Program-made: the position numbers and the translations under genes
From: Streptomycetales bacterium
GTDB taxonomy: Bacteria; Actinomycetota; Actinomycetes; Prado026
Assembly (NCBI GenBank): GCA_025361995.1
Contig: JANYIP010000025.1
Location: 1-8,092, forward strand
Reading direction: 5' to 3'
DNA length: 8,092 bases
Shown: positions 1 through 4,460 of the stretch, one piece after another
Position numbering within the stretch: the first letter of the stretch is position 1
How the letters are laid out: the number at the start of each line of letters is the position of its first letter
Notes under the pieces: generated by a model
What the model was told of the DNA's origin: nothing
What the model saw: the letters and a program-made list of their open reading frames with translations, nothing else
The model's database searches: none

Positions 1-369
1 TGCGGCGCAGGCCCAGACTGCCCTGAACCAGGGACGACGCAACTTCGCGATCACCGCATCACGGACAGCGGCGATGGCGGCCTCGTCCAGCACGGTGTCC
101 CCCGATCTTGGGCTCCACCGGGCCATCGACTCCGAAGACCCACGACTGAAGATCCCGCGCCGGATGCCTAGCCCTGATCGCTGCACCATCGTGCGCACCC
201 GCATACGTCCCGCTTCGAACTGCTCGTCCGGCCCCACCACGACGCTGGCACCGCCTTCAAACATCAGTTCGAGTTGGCCGTCTGGGTGAGCCCATTGGCT
301 GCCATGTGCCGGAGTAAGAGCTAGTCCGATTCGAGCCAGCCGTGGCCGGGGGGCGCTGGACACGAGCAT
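1..369 (-). CDS. Hypothetical protein, C-terminus beyond left edge
   Basis: An open frame on the minus strand runs from ATG at 369 to the left edge without a stop, at least 123 codons. An in-frame TGA lies at 411-409, so the start must be within about 14 codons upstream of 369; GTG at 363 is an alternative. The protein begins MLVSSAPRPR and has a stretch with GQLELMFEGGASVVVGPDEQ, then a helix-like segment LDEAAIAAVRDAVIAKLRRP near the edge. I do not recognise the family. The balanced, protein-like composition argues that it is real and that a plus-strand frame at 74-289 is its shadow. Repeat A lies about 84 nt upstream, so this gene would be the left-most unit of the array. No clear ribosome binding site precedes the start. 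Confidence 0.55.
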   Translation of the reverse strand, partial: MLVSSAPRPRLARIGLALTPAHGSQWAHPDGQLELMFEGGASVVVGPDEQFEAGRMRVRTMVQRSGLGIRRGIFSRGSSESMARWSPRSGDTVLDEAAIAAVRDAVIAKLRRPWFRAVWACAA

Positions 370-445
370 GGACAGGTCGCCAATTGCGAGCCTTCGCTCC
401 GTGTCGCGTCACGGTCCCAGGATGCTCTTGACGAGCGTTCCACAA

Positions 446-467
446 GCACCGAATGGCACTTCGGCGC
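446..467 (+). repeat. Array repeat A
   Basis: Left arm GCACCGAA (446-453), loop TGGCAC (454-459), right arm TTCGGCGC (460-467). The arms pair over 8 positions with one A-C mismatch. The core reads AATGGCAC. It lies 9 nt beyond the lipoprotein stop and upstream of the left-edge gene. Confidence 0.75.
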
Positions 468-475
468 GGCGACGA

Positions 476-1099
476 CTACGCCACGCCCCACCAGCAGTAC
501 ATCGACGAGCCGAAGCTGGTGGTGGGTGCGCCACGGCAGATGCGCTTCTGATCACTGACGGGAACAGCGTCTGCGTTGGCCATCTCCACGAGGTCGATGA
601 ACATGCCGTAGTCCGGCCGCGAATCGGCGATCATGTATCCGCTCACCTTCGCCGACGGATGACTACAAAGAAACTGGAAGAGAACCCAATGCGACGGGCC
701 AGGGGGTTGCCCTGGGTACGCCATCCCAGCGCTTGGGTCCATGAACCTCTGGCTCGGGACCTCGGCAAACCGCTGAACCGCCATAGCCTCGAATGGTTCG
801 GCTCCACCAGCCTCCCCGGTCGGTCCCAAGGTCGGCGCGGTCCCTGTCATCAGGGTGGCGCGAGCCGTGGTATCGCGATTGAACGGGAAGGGTGACTGTC
901 GGCTGGGACGGGTGGCGGCACACAGATCTGGGATTGCTGTGGAAGTCCCCGAAGGCGAGGGGGCCACTGTCTCGACAGACCCTGACGAAGCGGCGCTCAC
1001 AGCGTCCACTCCCGCACCAGATGTAGCGGCACACCCCATAAGTGCAGCCAAGAGGGCCACCGCGAAGCTCGCCAGAACTCCTCGACCAGACCCCCGCAT
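476..1099 (-). CDS. Putative secreted lipoprotein, unknown function
   Basis: 207 codons. The start is placed at ATG 1099 because it opens a textbook lipoprotein signal: a short basic n-region (MRGSGRG), a hydrophobic core (residues 8-21) and a lipobox ending LMGC, with Cys23 the predicted lipidated residue. The longer frame, opening at 1303, would bury this signal. A TACCCT hexamer ends 6 nt before the ATG, suggesting leaderless transcription. After Cys23 comes a Ser/Ala/Thr-rich linker (about residues 24-55), then a domain with four further cysteines (in DLCAA, FLCSH, RICRG and MYCWW) that could form two disulfides outside the membrane. The protein ends shortly after the last cysteine, and repeat A begins 9 nt beyond the stop. 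No family is recognised; it could be a small extracytoplasmic binding or inhibitor protein, but nothing shows a ligand. Confidence 0.7.
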   Translation of the reverse strand: MRGSGRGVLASFAVALLAALMGCAATSGAGVDAVSAASSGSVETVAPSPSGTSTAIPDLCAATRPSRQSPFPFNRDTTARATLMTGTAPTLGPTGEAGGAEPFEAMAVQRFAEVPSQRFMDPSAGMAYPGQPPGPSHWVLFQFLCSHPSAKVSGYMIADSRPDYGMFIDLVEMANADAVPVSDQKRICRGAPTTSFGSSMYCWWGVA

Positions 1100-1105
1100 G
1101 TCAAC

Positions 1106-1111
1106 AGGGTA
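1106..1111 (-). promoter_or_regulatory. Predicted -10 element of lipoprotein gene
   Basis: TACCCT on the minus strand (TAnnnT) is separated from ATG 1099 by the six bases GTTGAC. This spacing places the transcription start at or next to the A of ATG, as in leaderless actinobacterial mRNAs. No Shine-Dalgarno sequence is present. Confidence 0.5.
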
Positions 1112-1175
1112 CGGGAGGCAGCCCGACGTTAGGCGTGCCCGCAGCGATTGACGGATGCCGCGCCCAAGGACGCGC

Positions 1176-1200
1176 TCGCGAGCGGCACTTATAGGGCACC
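1176..1200 (+). repeat. Array repeat B (degenerate)
   Basis: The core AGCGGCAC (1181-1188) is followed by TTAT and GGGCAC, resembling the ACATATGCGC type seen in copy I. The arms do not pair well. It is included because of its position in a gap, its polarity and its overlap with the stop codon of the zinc-ribbon remnant. Confidence 0.4.
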
Positions 1201-1369
1201 CAGGAACAGGCGCGCGGCCTCGTCGGGAAGCAGGAGTCGCGTCCGGTCCTCTCCTGTCGGGCGCGTTCTCGAACAGGGCTCCGCAGCGTGGGCACCGGAG
1301 CAAGATCGTCTGCCGGCGGTTGAAAGGTGACGGCTGGTTGCCAGTGTCGAATCGTTGGACCGAGTGCGG
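1189..1369 (-). pseudogene. Frameshifted C-terminal remnant of a CPRCG zinc-ribbon protein
   Basis: On the minus strand one frame, open below a TGA at 1372-1370, reads DTGNQPSPFNRRQTILLRC and continues CPRCGALFENA. At about 1261-1255 the protein-like reading moves to the +1 frame and continues GEDRTRLLLPDEAARLFLGA, ending at TAA 1191-1189. Together they look like the C-terminal 60 residues of a small actinobacterial protein: a Cys-x-x-Cys knuckle followed by an acidic segment and a short helix. One extra base in the CCC run near 1259 would explain the shift. There is no usable start for the joined frame and no N-terminal part upstream, so the gene is read as decayed. The stop codon falls inside repeat B. 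A real shorter protein in one frame cannot be excluded. It lies divergent to the reductase-like gene within one unit. Confidence 0.5.
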
Positions 1370-1420
1370 TCATCGCCGCATGTCAGTGCATTGAGCCCCT
1401 GGGATGTCGGGAGTCATCTC

Positions 1421-1426
1421 TACAGT
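1421..1426 (+). promoter_or_regulatory. Predicted -10 element of RibD-C-like gene
   Basis: TACAGT (TAnnnT) ends 7 nt before ATG 1434. The intervening GAGGTGT holds a GAGG that is very close to the start, so either leaderless or short-leader initiation is possible. Confidence 0.5.
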
Positions 1427-1433
1427 GAGGTGT

Positions 1434-1976
1434 ATGAGCGGATCGAAGGGCGCGATCAGCCTGCGACTGGCGATGAGCCTAGACGGCTACATCGCCGACG
1501 AGGACGGGGGCTATGACTGGATCGAGCCAGTCGCCAGCCCGAGTTTGGACACAGTCCACCAGCTGCCCTTCGACGACTTTCTCGACGACGTCGACGTGGT
1601 TGTAATGGGCCGACGCTGCTATGACCAGGGGCAGCACCGCGACTACGCCCCACTCGGCAAGCGAGTCATCGTTGCTACTTCGAAGCCACCGCTCCGGGTG
1701 GACGGTGAGGAGTACCTTGAGTTCAGCCGAGATGTGGTGAATGTGGTGCGGTCTGCGCGGAACCAGGGGCAACACTGCTTCCTCTTTGGAGGCGGCCGCC
1801 TGGTCGAGTCATTCCTCGTGGCAGACGCTATTGATCACCTCACCGTTGGAATCGTGCCCATCTTGCTCGGCAGTGGCCGACCTCTGTTCGGCGGACGACA
1901 CCCCAAACTGGGTCTCCGACTCGTCGACTACAGCGTTCAGGACTGCAAGGTCCGCCTCGTCTACGAACGTCGCTGA
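1434..1976 (+). CDS. RibD C-terminal / dihydrofolate reductase-like family protein
   Basis: 180 codons, a usual length for the single-domain RibD-C/YyaP-like family. Visible family marks are an N-terminal strand and loop LRLAMSLDGYIADEDG (10-25), the nucleotide-binding VVVMGRRCYD (55-64), a strand LGKRVIVATSKP (74-85), the glycine turn LFGGGRLVESFL (117-128) and the closing IVPILLGSGRPLF (140-152). Family knowledge: these proteins share the fold of the pyrimidine reductase domain of RibD and of dihydrofolate reductase and use NADPH, but most members have no assigned substrate; a true folate role is not shown here. The start at 1434 is preferred over an in-frame ATG at 1404 because the family homology begins at residue 8 and a TACAGT hexamer lies 7 nt upstream. 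It is probably a cytosolic, self-contained transcription unit, divergent from the zinc-ribbon remnant. Confidence 0.88.
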   Translation: MSGSKGAISLRLAMSLDGYIADEDGGYDWIEPVASPSLDTVHQLPFDDFLDDVDVVVMGRRCYDQGQHRDYAPLGKRVIVATSKPPLRVDGEEYLEFSRDVVNVVRSARNQGQHCFLFGGGRLVESFLVADAIDHLTVGIVPILLGSGRPLFGGRHPKLGLRLVDYSVQDCKVRLVYERR

Positions 1977-2067
1977 CTCCGATCTGCTCCGAACTACGAC
2001 GACCTGTTATCGGCATGAGCGCGTGTTGGTCCGCTCGGTAGTGCCGGATCGTGCGTCCCTGCGCGGA

Positions 2068-2089
2068 GCACCGAACGGCACGTCGGTGC
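2068..2089 (+). repeat. Array repeat C (perfect hairpin)
   Basis: GCACCGA (2068-2074) pairs perfectly with TCGGTGC (2083-2089) around the 8-nt loop ACGGCACG. Core AACGGCAC is at 2074-2081. It lies about 90 nt after the reductase-like gene, and its core ends 37 nt before the start of the next gene. Confidence 0.85.
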
Positions 2090-2117
2090 GCGGGTGTGGC
2101 TAGGGGATGATGGGCAG

Positions 2118-2345
2118 ATGCCGATCCAAATCCAGGTGGACGGGGTCGATTACAAGGCCGTCGTGACGCCGTCTCCACACATGCCCGGCTCCCGCCTGAT
2201 GACCATCGGTCCCGAGTCCGGTGGAAGGGTGATCACGGAACTGTTGGCACTCGGGTACCACCAGCAGGACATCGTTGACGCCTTCGCCGAGGCGGATCCG
2301 GACTTCGTCACGAAGATGAACGCAGGGCAGTTTGACGAGCGCTGA
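2118..2345 (+). CDS. Small hypothetical protein (75 aa)
   Basis: 75 codons from ATG 2118 to TGA 2345. The start was chosen over an upstream in-frame ATG (2094) because the sequence between lies in the repeat region and a GATGAT hexamer ends 6 nt before 2118, in the leaderless arrangement shared with neighbours. The N-terminal half (MPIQIQVDGVDYKAVVTPSP) looks like a beta hairpin or strand pair. The C-terminal half (about residues 45-68, with ITELLALGYHQQDIVDAF and then EADPDF) looks like two helices with a loose UBA-like pattern, which I would not claim as homology. There is no signal or membrane segment, so it is probably cytosolic. It is convergent with the 130-aa gene at 2370, with repeat D in between. 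Function unknown. Confidence 0.65.
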   Translation: MPIQIQVDGVDYKAVVTPSPHMPGSRLMTIGPESGGRVITELLALGYHQQDIVDAFAEADPDFVTKMNAGQFDER

Positions 2346-2371
2346 GGAGCCCTCTAACGGCAGGGAGCGCT
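2338..2371 (+). repeat. Array repeat D (variant)
   Basis: Core AACGGCAG (2356-2363) sits in a fold with CCCT (2350-2353) paired to AGGG (2362-2365), and outer AGCGCT (2338-2343) paired to AGCGCT (2366-2371). It fills the 24-bp gap between two convergent genes and overlaps both gene ends. It may also serve as a bidirectional terminator. Weaker match than A, C, F or J. Confidence 0.5.
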
Positions 2372-2762
2372 ACCCAGGGAAGGCGGCGAACGCGGACGCG
2401 CGACCGGCGTCCCGCCCCGCCTGGATCTCGGTTAGTGACCAGGGCACGTTGGAGTTGTCGTCCACTGCCACGCCGCCTTGCCCGAGGACCGCTGCCAATA
2501 GCGGCATCAGCGACTCGGCGCTCGCCTGGACCGAGATGTCAGCGACGACCGCCCAATCGGGGACCTTGGCCAGTCTCCCCTCCAGCTCAGCCACGTCAGT
2601 CTCATCCCAGTCTGAGTACAGCCCGTTGCTGACCGACTGAAGTCGAAGCCAGGCCAGGTCCTGAAACACCCAGCCGCCGTGGCCGTCCGAGAGGGCGACG
2701 GACTCCAATCCAGCGACCGTGGCATCGCGCTCACTGGCGGGGAACAGGAACACGCTGCGCAC
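2370..2762 (-). CDS. Hypothetical protein (130 aa)
   Basis: 130 codons from GTG 2762 to TAG 2370. GATGAT on the minus strand ends 6 nt before the GTG, the same hexamer and spacing as the gene at 2118, which supports this start. An in-frame TGA at 2798-2796 limits any extension. The protein has an N-terminal strand MRSVFLFPASE and an aromatic stretch GGWVFQDLAWLRLQSVSNGL (30-49). A predicted strand-helix follows, DWAVVADISVQASAESLMPL (69-88), and it ends with a segment containing VPWSLTEIQAGRDAG. The acidic, soluble, signal-free character recalls small immunity-type proteins, but I recognise no family. It is convergent with the 75-aa gene. Repeat E lies upstream, its core about 40 nt from the start, and repeat D overlaps the stop. 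Confidence 0.65.
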   Translation of the reverse strand: MRSVFLFPASERDATVAGLESVALSDGHGGWVFQDLAWLRLQSVSNGLYSDWDETDVAELEGRLAKVPDWAVVADISVQASAESLMPLLAAVLGQGGVAVDDNSNVPWSLTEIQAGRDAGRASAFAAFPG

Positions 2763-2795
2763 ACCTGGATCATCCCAGGCTCGCTCGGGCTCCTG

Positions 2796-2820
2796 TCACA
2801 CAACGGCACGTATGCGCGGC
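2796..2820 (+). repeat. Array repeat E
   Basis: Exact core AACGGCAC (2802-2809) is followed by GTATGCGCGG, the TATGCGC-type right side shared with copy I. The left arm (TCACACA) pairs poorly. It sits in the 62-bp gap between two minus-strand genes, directly beyond the stop of the membrane protein gene. Confidence 0.7.
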
Positions 2821-2824
2821 CGGT

Positions 2825-3172
2825 TCACATCGTGCTACGAGCCCGCCTGGCGGCCTTCAACCCAACCGCTAGGGAGGCGGTCACGGACGCCAGACATCCG
2901 ACAACCATGACTGCCACTTCCTCCACCTTCGTCCATCCCGCGGCGGGGAGCGCAACGAATACGAGTAGGCATGTGATTGCCAGGCCGGTCCACAAGATCA
3001 GTTGGCTGTTGCGGGACCCGCGGTCGTGAGCCGGTTCCGGGCCTCGATCGGCGGCCGCCAGCCGATCCGCGGAAGTGCCTCGCAGCAGAAAGATCATCCG
3101 GAAGGCCACCACCGCCCAGGCCAGAGCGCAGGCTCCCAGGATGACCTGCATCCAGTTTCCGATTGAGCTCAT
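2825..3172 (-). CDS. Small membrane protein with three predicted helices
   Basis: 115 codons from ATG 3172 to TGA 2825. The start is set by a strong Shine-Dalgarno sequence GGGAGGA five bases upstream, unlike most neighbours, which look leaderless. Longer frames reach to 3286 but run through repeat F. Predicted transmembrane helices are about residues 9-30 (QVILGACALAWAVVAFRM), 57-77 (LILWTGLAITCLLVFVALP) and 83-106 (VEEVAVMVVGCLASVTASL). A charged loop (about 31-54, rich in Asp, Arg and Pro) lies between helices 1 and 2, and the tail is basic (AARRARSTM), suggesting a cytoplasmic C-terminus. No catalytic motif or known family is seen; it could be a small transporter subunit, a membrane immunity protein or a stress protein. 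Its single gene occupies the unit between repeats E and F. Confidence 0.72.
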   Translation of the reverse strand: MSSIGNWMQVILGACALAWAVVAFRMIFLLRGTSADRLAAADRGPEPAHDRGSRNSQLILWTGLAITCLLVFVALPAAGWTKVEEVAVMVVGCLASVTASLAVGLKAARRARSTM

Positions 3173-3246
3173 CGCGTCCTCCCTCGATGACCGGCTCTCC
3201 GCGCTCAAGCGGGCTATCCATACCCACTGCGGGGAAGCACGAAGCC

Positions 3247-3271
3247 GCGCCGAACGGCACCTCGGTGCGCG
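3247..3271 (+). repeat. Array repeat F
   Basis: GCGCCGA (3247-3253) pairs with TCGGTGC (3262-3268) with one G-T wobble, around loop ACGGCACC. Exact core AACGGCAC is at 3253-3260. It lies between divergent genes. Confidence 0.85.
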
Positions 3272-3287
3272 TCGCTCGCCGCGCACG

Positions 3288-3293
3288 TAGGCT
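3288..3293 (+). promoter_or_regulatory. Predicted -10 element of 89-aa gene
   Basis: TAGGCT (TAnnnT) ends 7 nt before ATG 3301, with CGCCACC between and no Shine-Dalgarno sequence, as expected for leaderless initiation. Confidence 0.5.
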
Positions 3294-3300
3294 CGCCACC

Positions 3301-3570
3301 ATGCCGCAACGACCCAAAGATGGCAGTCCGGGCTGGACCTCCACCATCACAGTCTCCTGCTACGCGAACGAGCCCGCGTACACCCTCTACTGCGAGCCAG
3401 AGGGCGCGACGCAGGAGGTTCTTCCATGTGACGTAGTGACCCTGACATTCTCGGGCCCGGACGCGCATGGCTTCGAGATCGCTCGTGTCGCGGATGGCCT
3501 CGTCCTGTGCCGACTCGGCGACAGCGACGTACAGATCGAGGACAAGCGGGGTCGTTCGCTGAGCTGGTAG
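3301..3570 (+). CDS. Small hypothetical protein (89 aa)
   Basis: 89 codons from ATG 3301 to TAG 3570. The start is supported by the TAGGCT hexamer 7 nt upstream; the longer in-frame reading from 3163 crosses repeat F and is not credible. The sequence looks like an all-beta, soluble domain: TSTITVSCYANEPAYTLYCE (14-33), EVLPCDVVTLTFSG (39-52), then GFEIARVADGLVLCRLGDSD (57-76) and a short polar tail. It has four cysteines (residues 20, 32, 43 and 70) but no CxxC pair and no signal peptide. I recognise no family. It ends 4 nt before split repeat G and is convergent with the UPF0145-like gene. With repeats F and G it forms the tidiest single-gene unit in the window. Confidence 0.65.
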   Translation: MPQRPKDGSPGWTSTITVSCYANEPAYTLYCEPEGATQEVLPCDVVTLTFSGPDAHGFEIARVADGLVLCRLGDSDVQIEDKRGRSLSW

Positions 3571-3574
3571 CCGG

Positions 3575-3611
3575 GCCGAACAAGCGAACAGATCGGCACC
3601 TCGGTGCGCGT
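3575..3611 (+). repeat. Array repeat G (split by 13 nt)
   Basis: GCCGAAC (3575-3581) and GGCACCTCGGTGCGCG (3595-3610) together match repeat F, but 13 nt (3582-3594) intervene. CGAACA occurs at 3577-3582 and again at 3585-3590, as if two left halves were nested. It fills the gap between convergent genes. Confidence 0.7.
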
Positions 3612-3617
3612 TGGAAG

Positions 3618-4067
3618 TCAGCTGGCGCTCGCCGTGACCTCGACTTCCACGGTGACCGCCGTTCCGAGCAGGAGCACTCCAACTGCATCCCCGCCGAATC
3701 CGCTGGTGATCCCGCCTTTGGCGGCGAAGGTCGTCGCCTGTAGGCCAACGATCGCGTTGGCGCCCAGGAGCTTCGCGGACCGATTCAGGCCCAACATCGC
3801 GTCGCGTAGAGCGTCGTTGCCCTTCATTCCTGCGGTGAACCCTGCTGCGGCAGCTAGTTCGCCTCCGACCCCGAGGGCACCTGTCGTTCGGTAGCCAGGA
3901 AGTATCGGCAGAGTCGTCACATGCGTGTCCGGGATGTACCGAGTAGAGGCGCCGAGCGAGGCGGCGCTCACCTCGGTGGGTAGTCCGCAGGCGTTGCAGT
4001 AACTCACGCCGTCACGGACCTTGGTGCCAGCCTTGCTCTGCTTGATCAACCCACAGGTGCAAATCAC
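3618..4067 (-). CDS. UPF0145/YbjQ-like protein with N-terminal zinc-ribbon-like motif
   Basis: 149 codons from GTG 4067 to TGA 3618. The N-terminus holds two cysteine pairs, C3-x-C5 and C24-x-x-C27 (YCNACG), spaced like a small zinc ribbon. From about residue 50 the sequence follows the YbjQ (UPF0145, DUF74) pattern: VTTLPILPGYRTTGALGVGG, a helix NDALRDAMLGLNRSAKLLG, the signature GANAIVGLQ, and a closing strand VGVLLLGTAVTVEVEV. Family knowledge: YbjQ domains form small homopentamers, sometimes called heavy-metal-binding, with no settled biochemical role. The ribbon-plus-YbjQ order suggests a metal-binding cytosolic protein, which is inference. TAGGTT ends 6 nt before the GTG, supporting both this start and leaderless expression. 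The gene is convergent with the 89-aa gene, with repeat G between, and repeat H lies upstream. Confidence 0.8.
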   Translation of the reverse strand: MICTCGLIKQSKAGTKVRDGVSYCNACGLPTEVSAASLGASTRYIPDTHVTTLPILPGYRTTGALGVGGELAAAAGFTAGMKGNDALRDAMLGLNRSAKLLGANAIVGLQATTFAAKGGITSGFGGDAVGVLLLGTAVTVEVEVTASAS

Positions 4068-4073
4068 AGGCTC

Positions 4074-4079
4074 AACCTA
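4074..4079 (-). promoter_or_regulatory. Predicted -10 element of UPF0145-like gene
   Basis: TAGGTT on the minus strand is followed by the six bases GAGCCT and GTG 4067. This is the TAnnnT arrangement of leaderless promoters and it decides the GTG start. Confidence 0.5.
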
Positions 4080-4100
4080 GGTCACGCGGCTTCTCCCCGA

Positions 4101-4120
4101 CCGGAAACGGCACTCCAAGG
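4101..4120 (+). repeat. Array repeat H (weak arms)
   Basis: Exact core AACGGCAC (4106-4113) is flanked by GGA (4103-4105) and TCC (4114-4116), which can pair. The outer arms CC and AAGG match poorly. It lies between divergent genes, with the core 38 nt from the UPF0145-like start. Confidence 0.6.
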
Positions 4121-4161
4121 CCGTAGTCGACGCCGCGAGGGGCAGCCGCCATACTGGGGAG

Positions 4162-4344
4162 GTGAGCAGACCTAGCGACGCAAGCAAGAACGCCTCTCGG
4201 CGCACGAGCCGCGAGCGCCAAGCCATGTTGCGCGCACACGGCGAGCCCCGACCCCAGCGGCTCCTGGCCTTGCTCGACCGGTTCTTCCCGGCGACCAGGT
4301 GGCGGCTCGTGCACCGGGGGCCAGACCATCGCGGCGCCCCATAG
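4162..4344 (+). CDS. Possible small basic protein (60 aa)
   Basis: 60 codons from GTG 4162 to TAG 4344, between repeats H and I. CATACT ends 6 nt before the GTG, and GGGGAG abuts it. The predicted protein is strongly basic, with an Arg/Ser-rich N-terminus (ASRRTSRERQAMLRAHGE) and a possible helix PQRLLALLDRFFPATRWR. I recognise no family. A minus-strand frame (4072-4419) overlaps it completely but has repetitive Gly/Pro/Ala composition and would run into both repeats, so I prefer the plus strand. The unit may also be a broken gene or non-coding; support rests mainly on the context, with one gene expected between two repeats. Confidence 0.35.
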   Translation: MSRPSDASKNASRRTSRERQAMLRAHGEPRPQRLLALLDRFFPATRWRLVHRGPDHRGAP

Positions 4345-4403
4345 CCCCTCCTCAGCCCCCCGTCGAGAGAGAGCTAGCAGTCCCGCAGGATCCTCCAAGA
4401 CCC

Positions 4404-4425
4404 GCGCCGAACGGCACATATGCGC
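4404..4425 (+). repeat. Array repeat I
   Basis: Exact core AACGGCAC (4410-4417) with GCGC (4404-4407) pairing GCGC (4422-4425) and an interior mismatch. The right side ATATGCGC resembles copy E. It lies upstream of the tandem-GNAT gene. Confidence 0.75.
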
Positions 4426-4448
4426 TGGCCGGGGTGGGCGGGGAGTTC

Positions 4449-4454
4449 TAGATT
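4449..4454 (+). promoter_or_regulatory. Predicted -10 element of tandem-GNAT gene
   Basis: TAGATT (TAnnnT) is followed by CCTGGG and ATG 4461, a 6-nt gap. No ribosome binding site is seen, so the mRNA is probably leaderless. Confidence 0.55.
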
Positions 4455-4460
4455 CCTGGG

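Noticed and set aside
74..289. Plus-strand 71-codon ORF
   Set aside because: Shadow of the better minus-strand frame that continues to the left edge.
1100..1303. N-terminal extension of the lipoprotein gene to 1303
   Set aside because: It would bury the signal peptide and lipobox; the extension is partly the zinc-ribbon remnant in the same frame.
4072..4419. Minus-strand 115-codon ORF
   Set aside because: Low-complexity Gly/Pro/Ala/Arg composition, runs through two repeats and lies antisense to the more plausible plus-strand frame.
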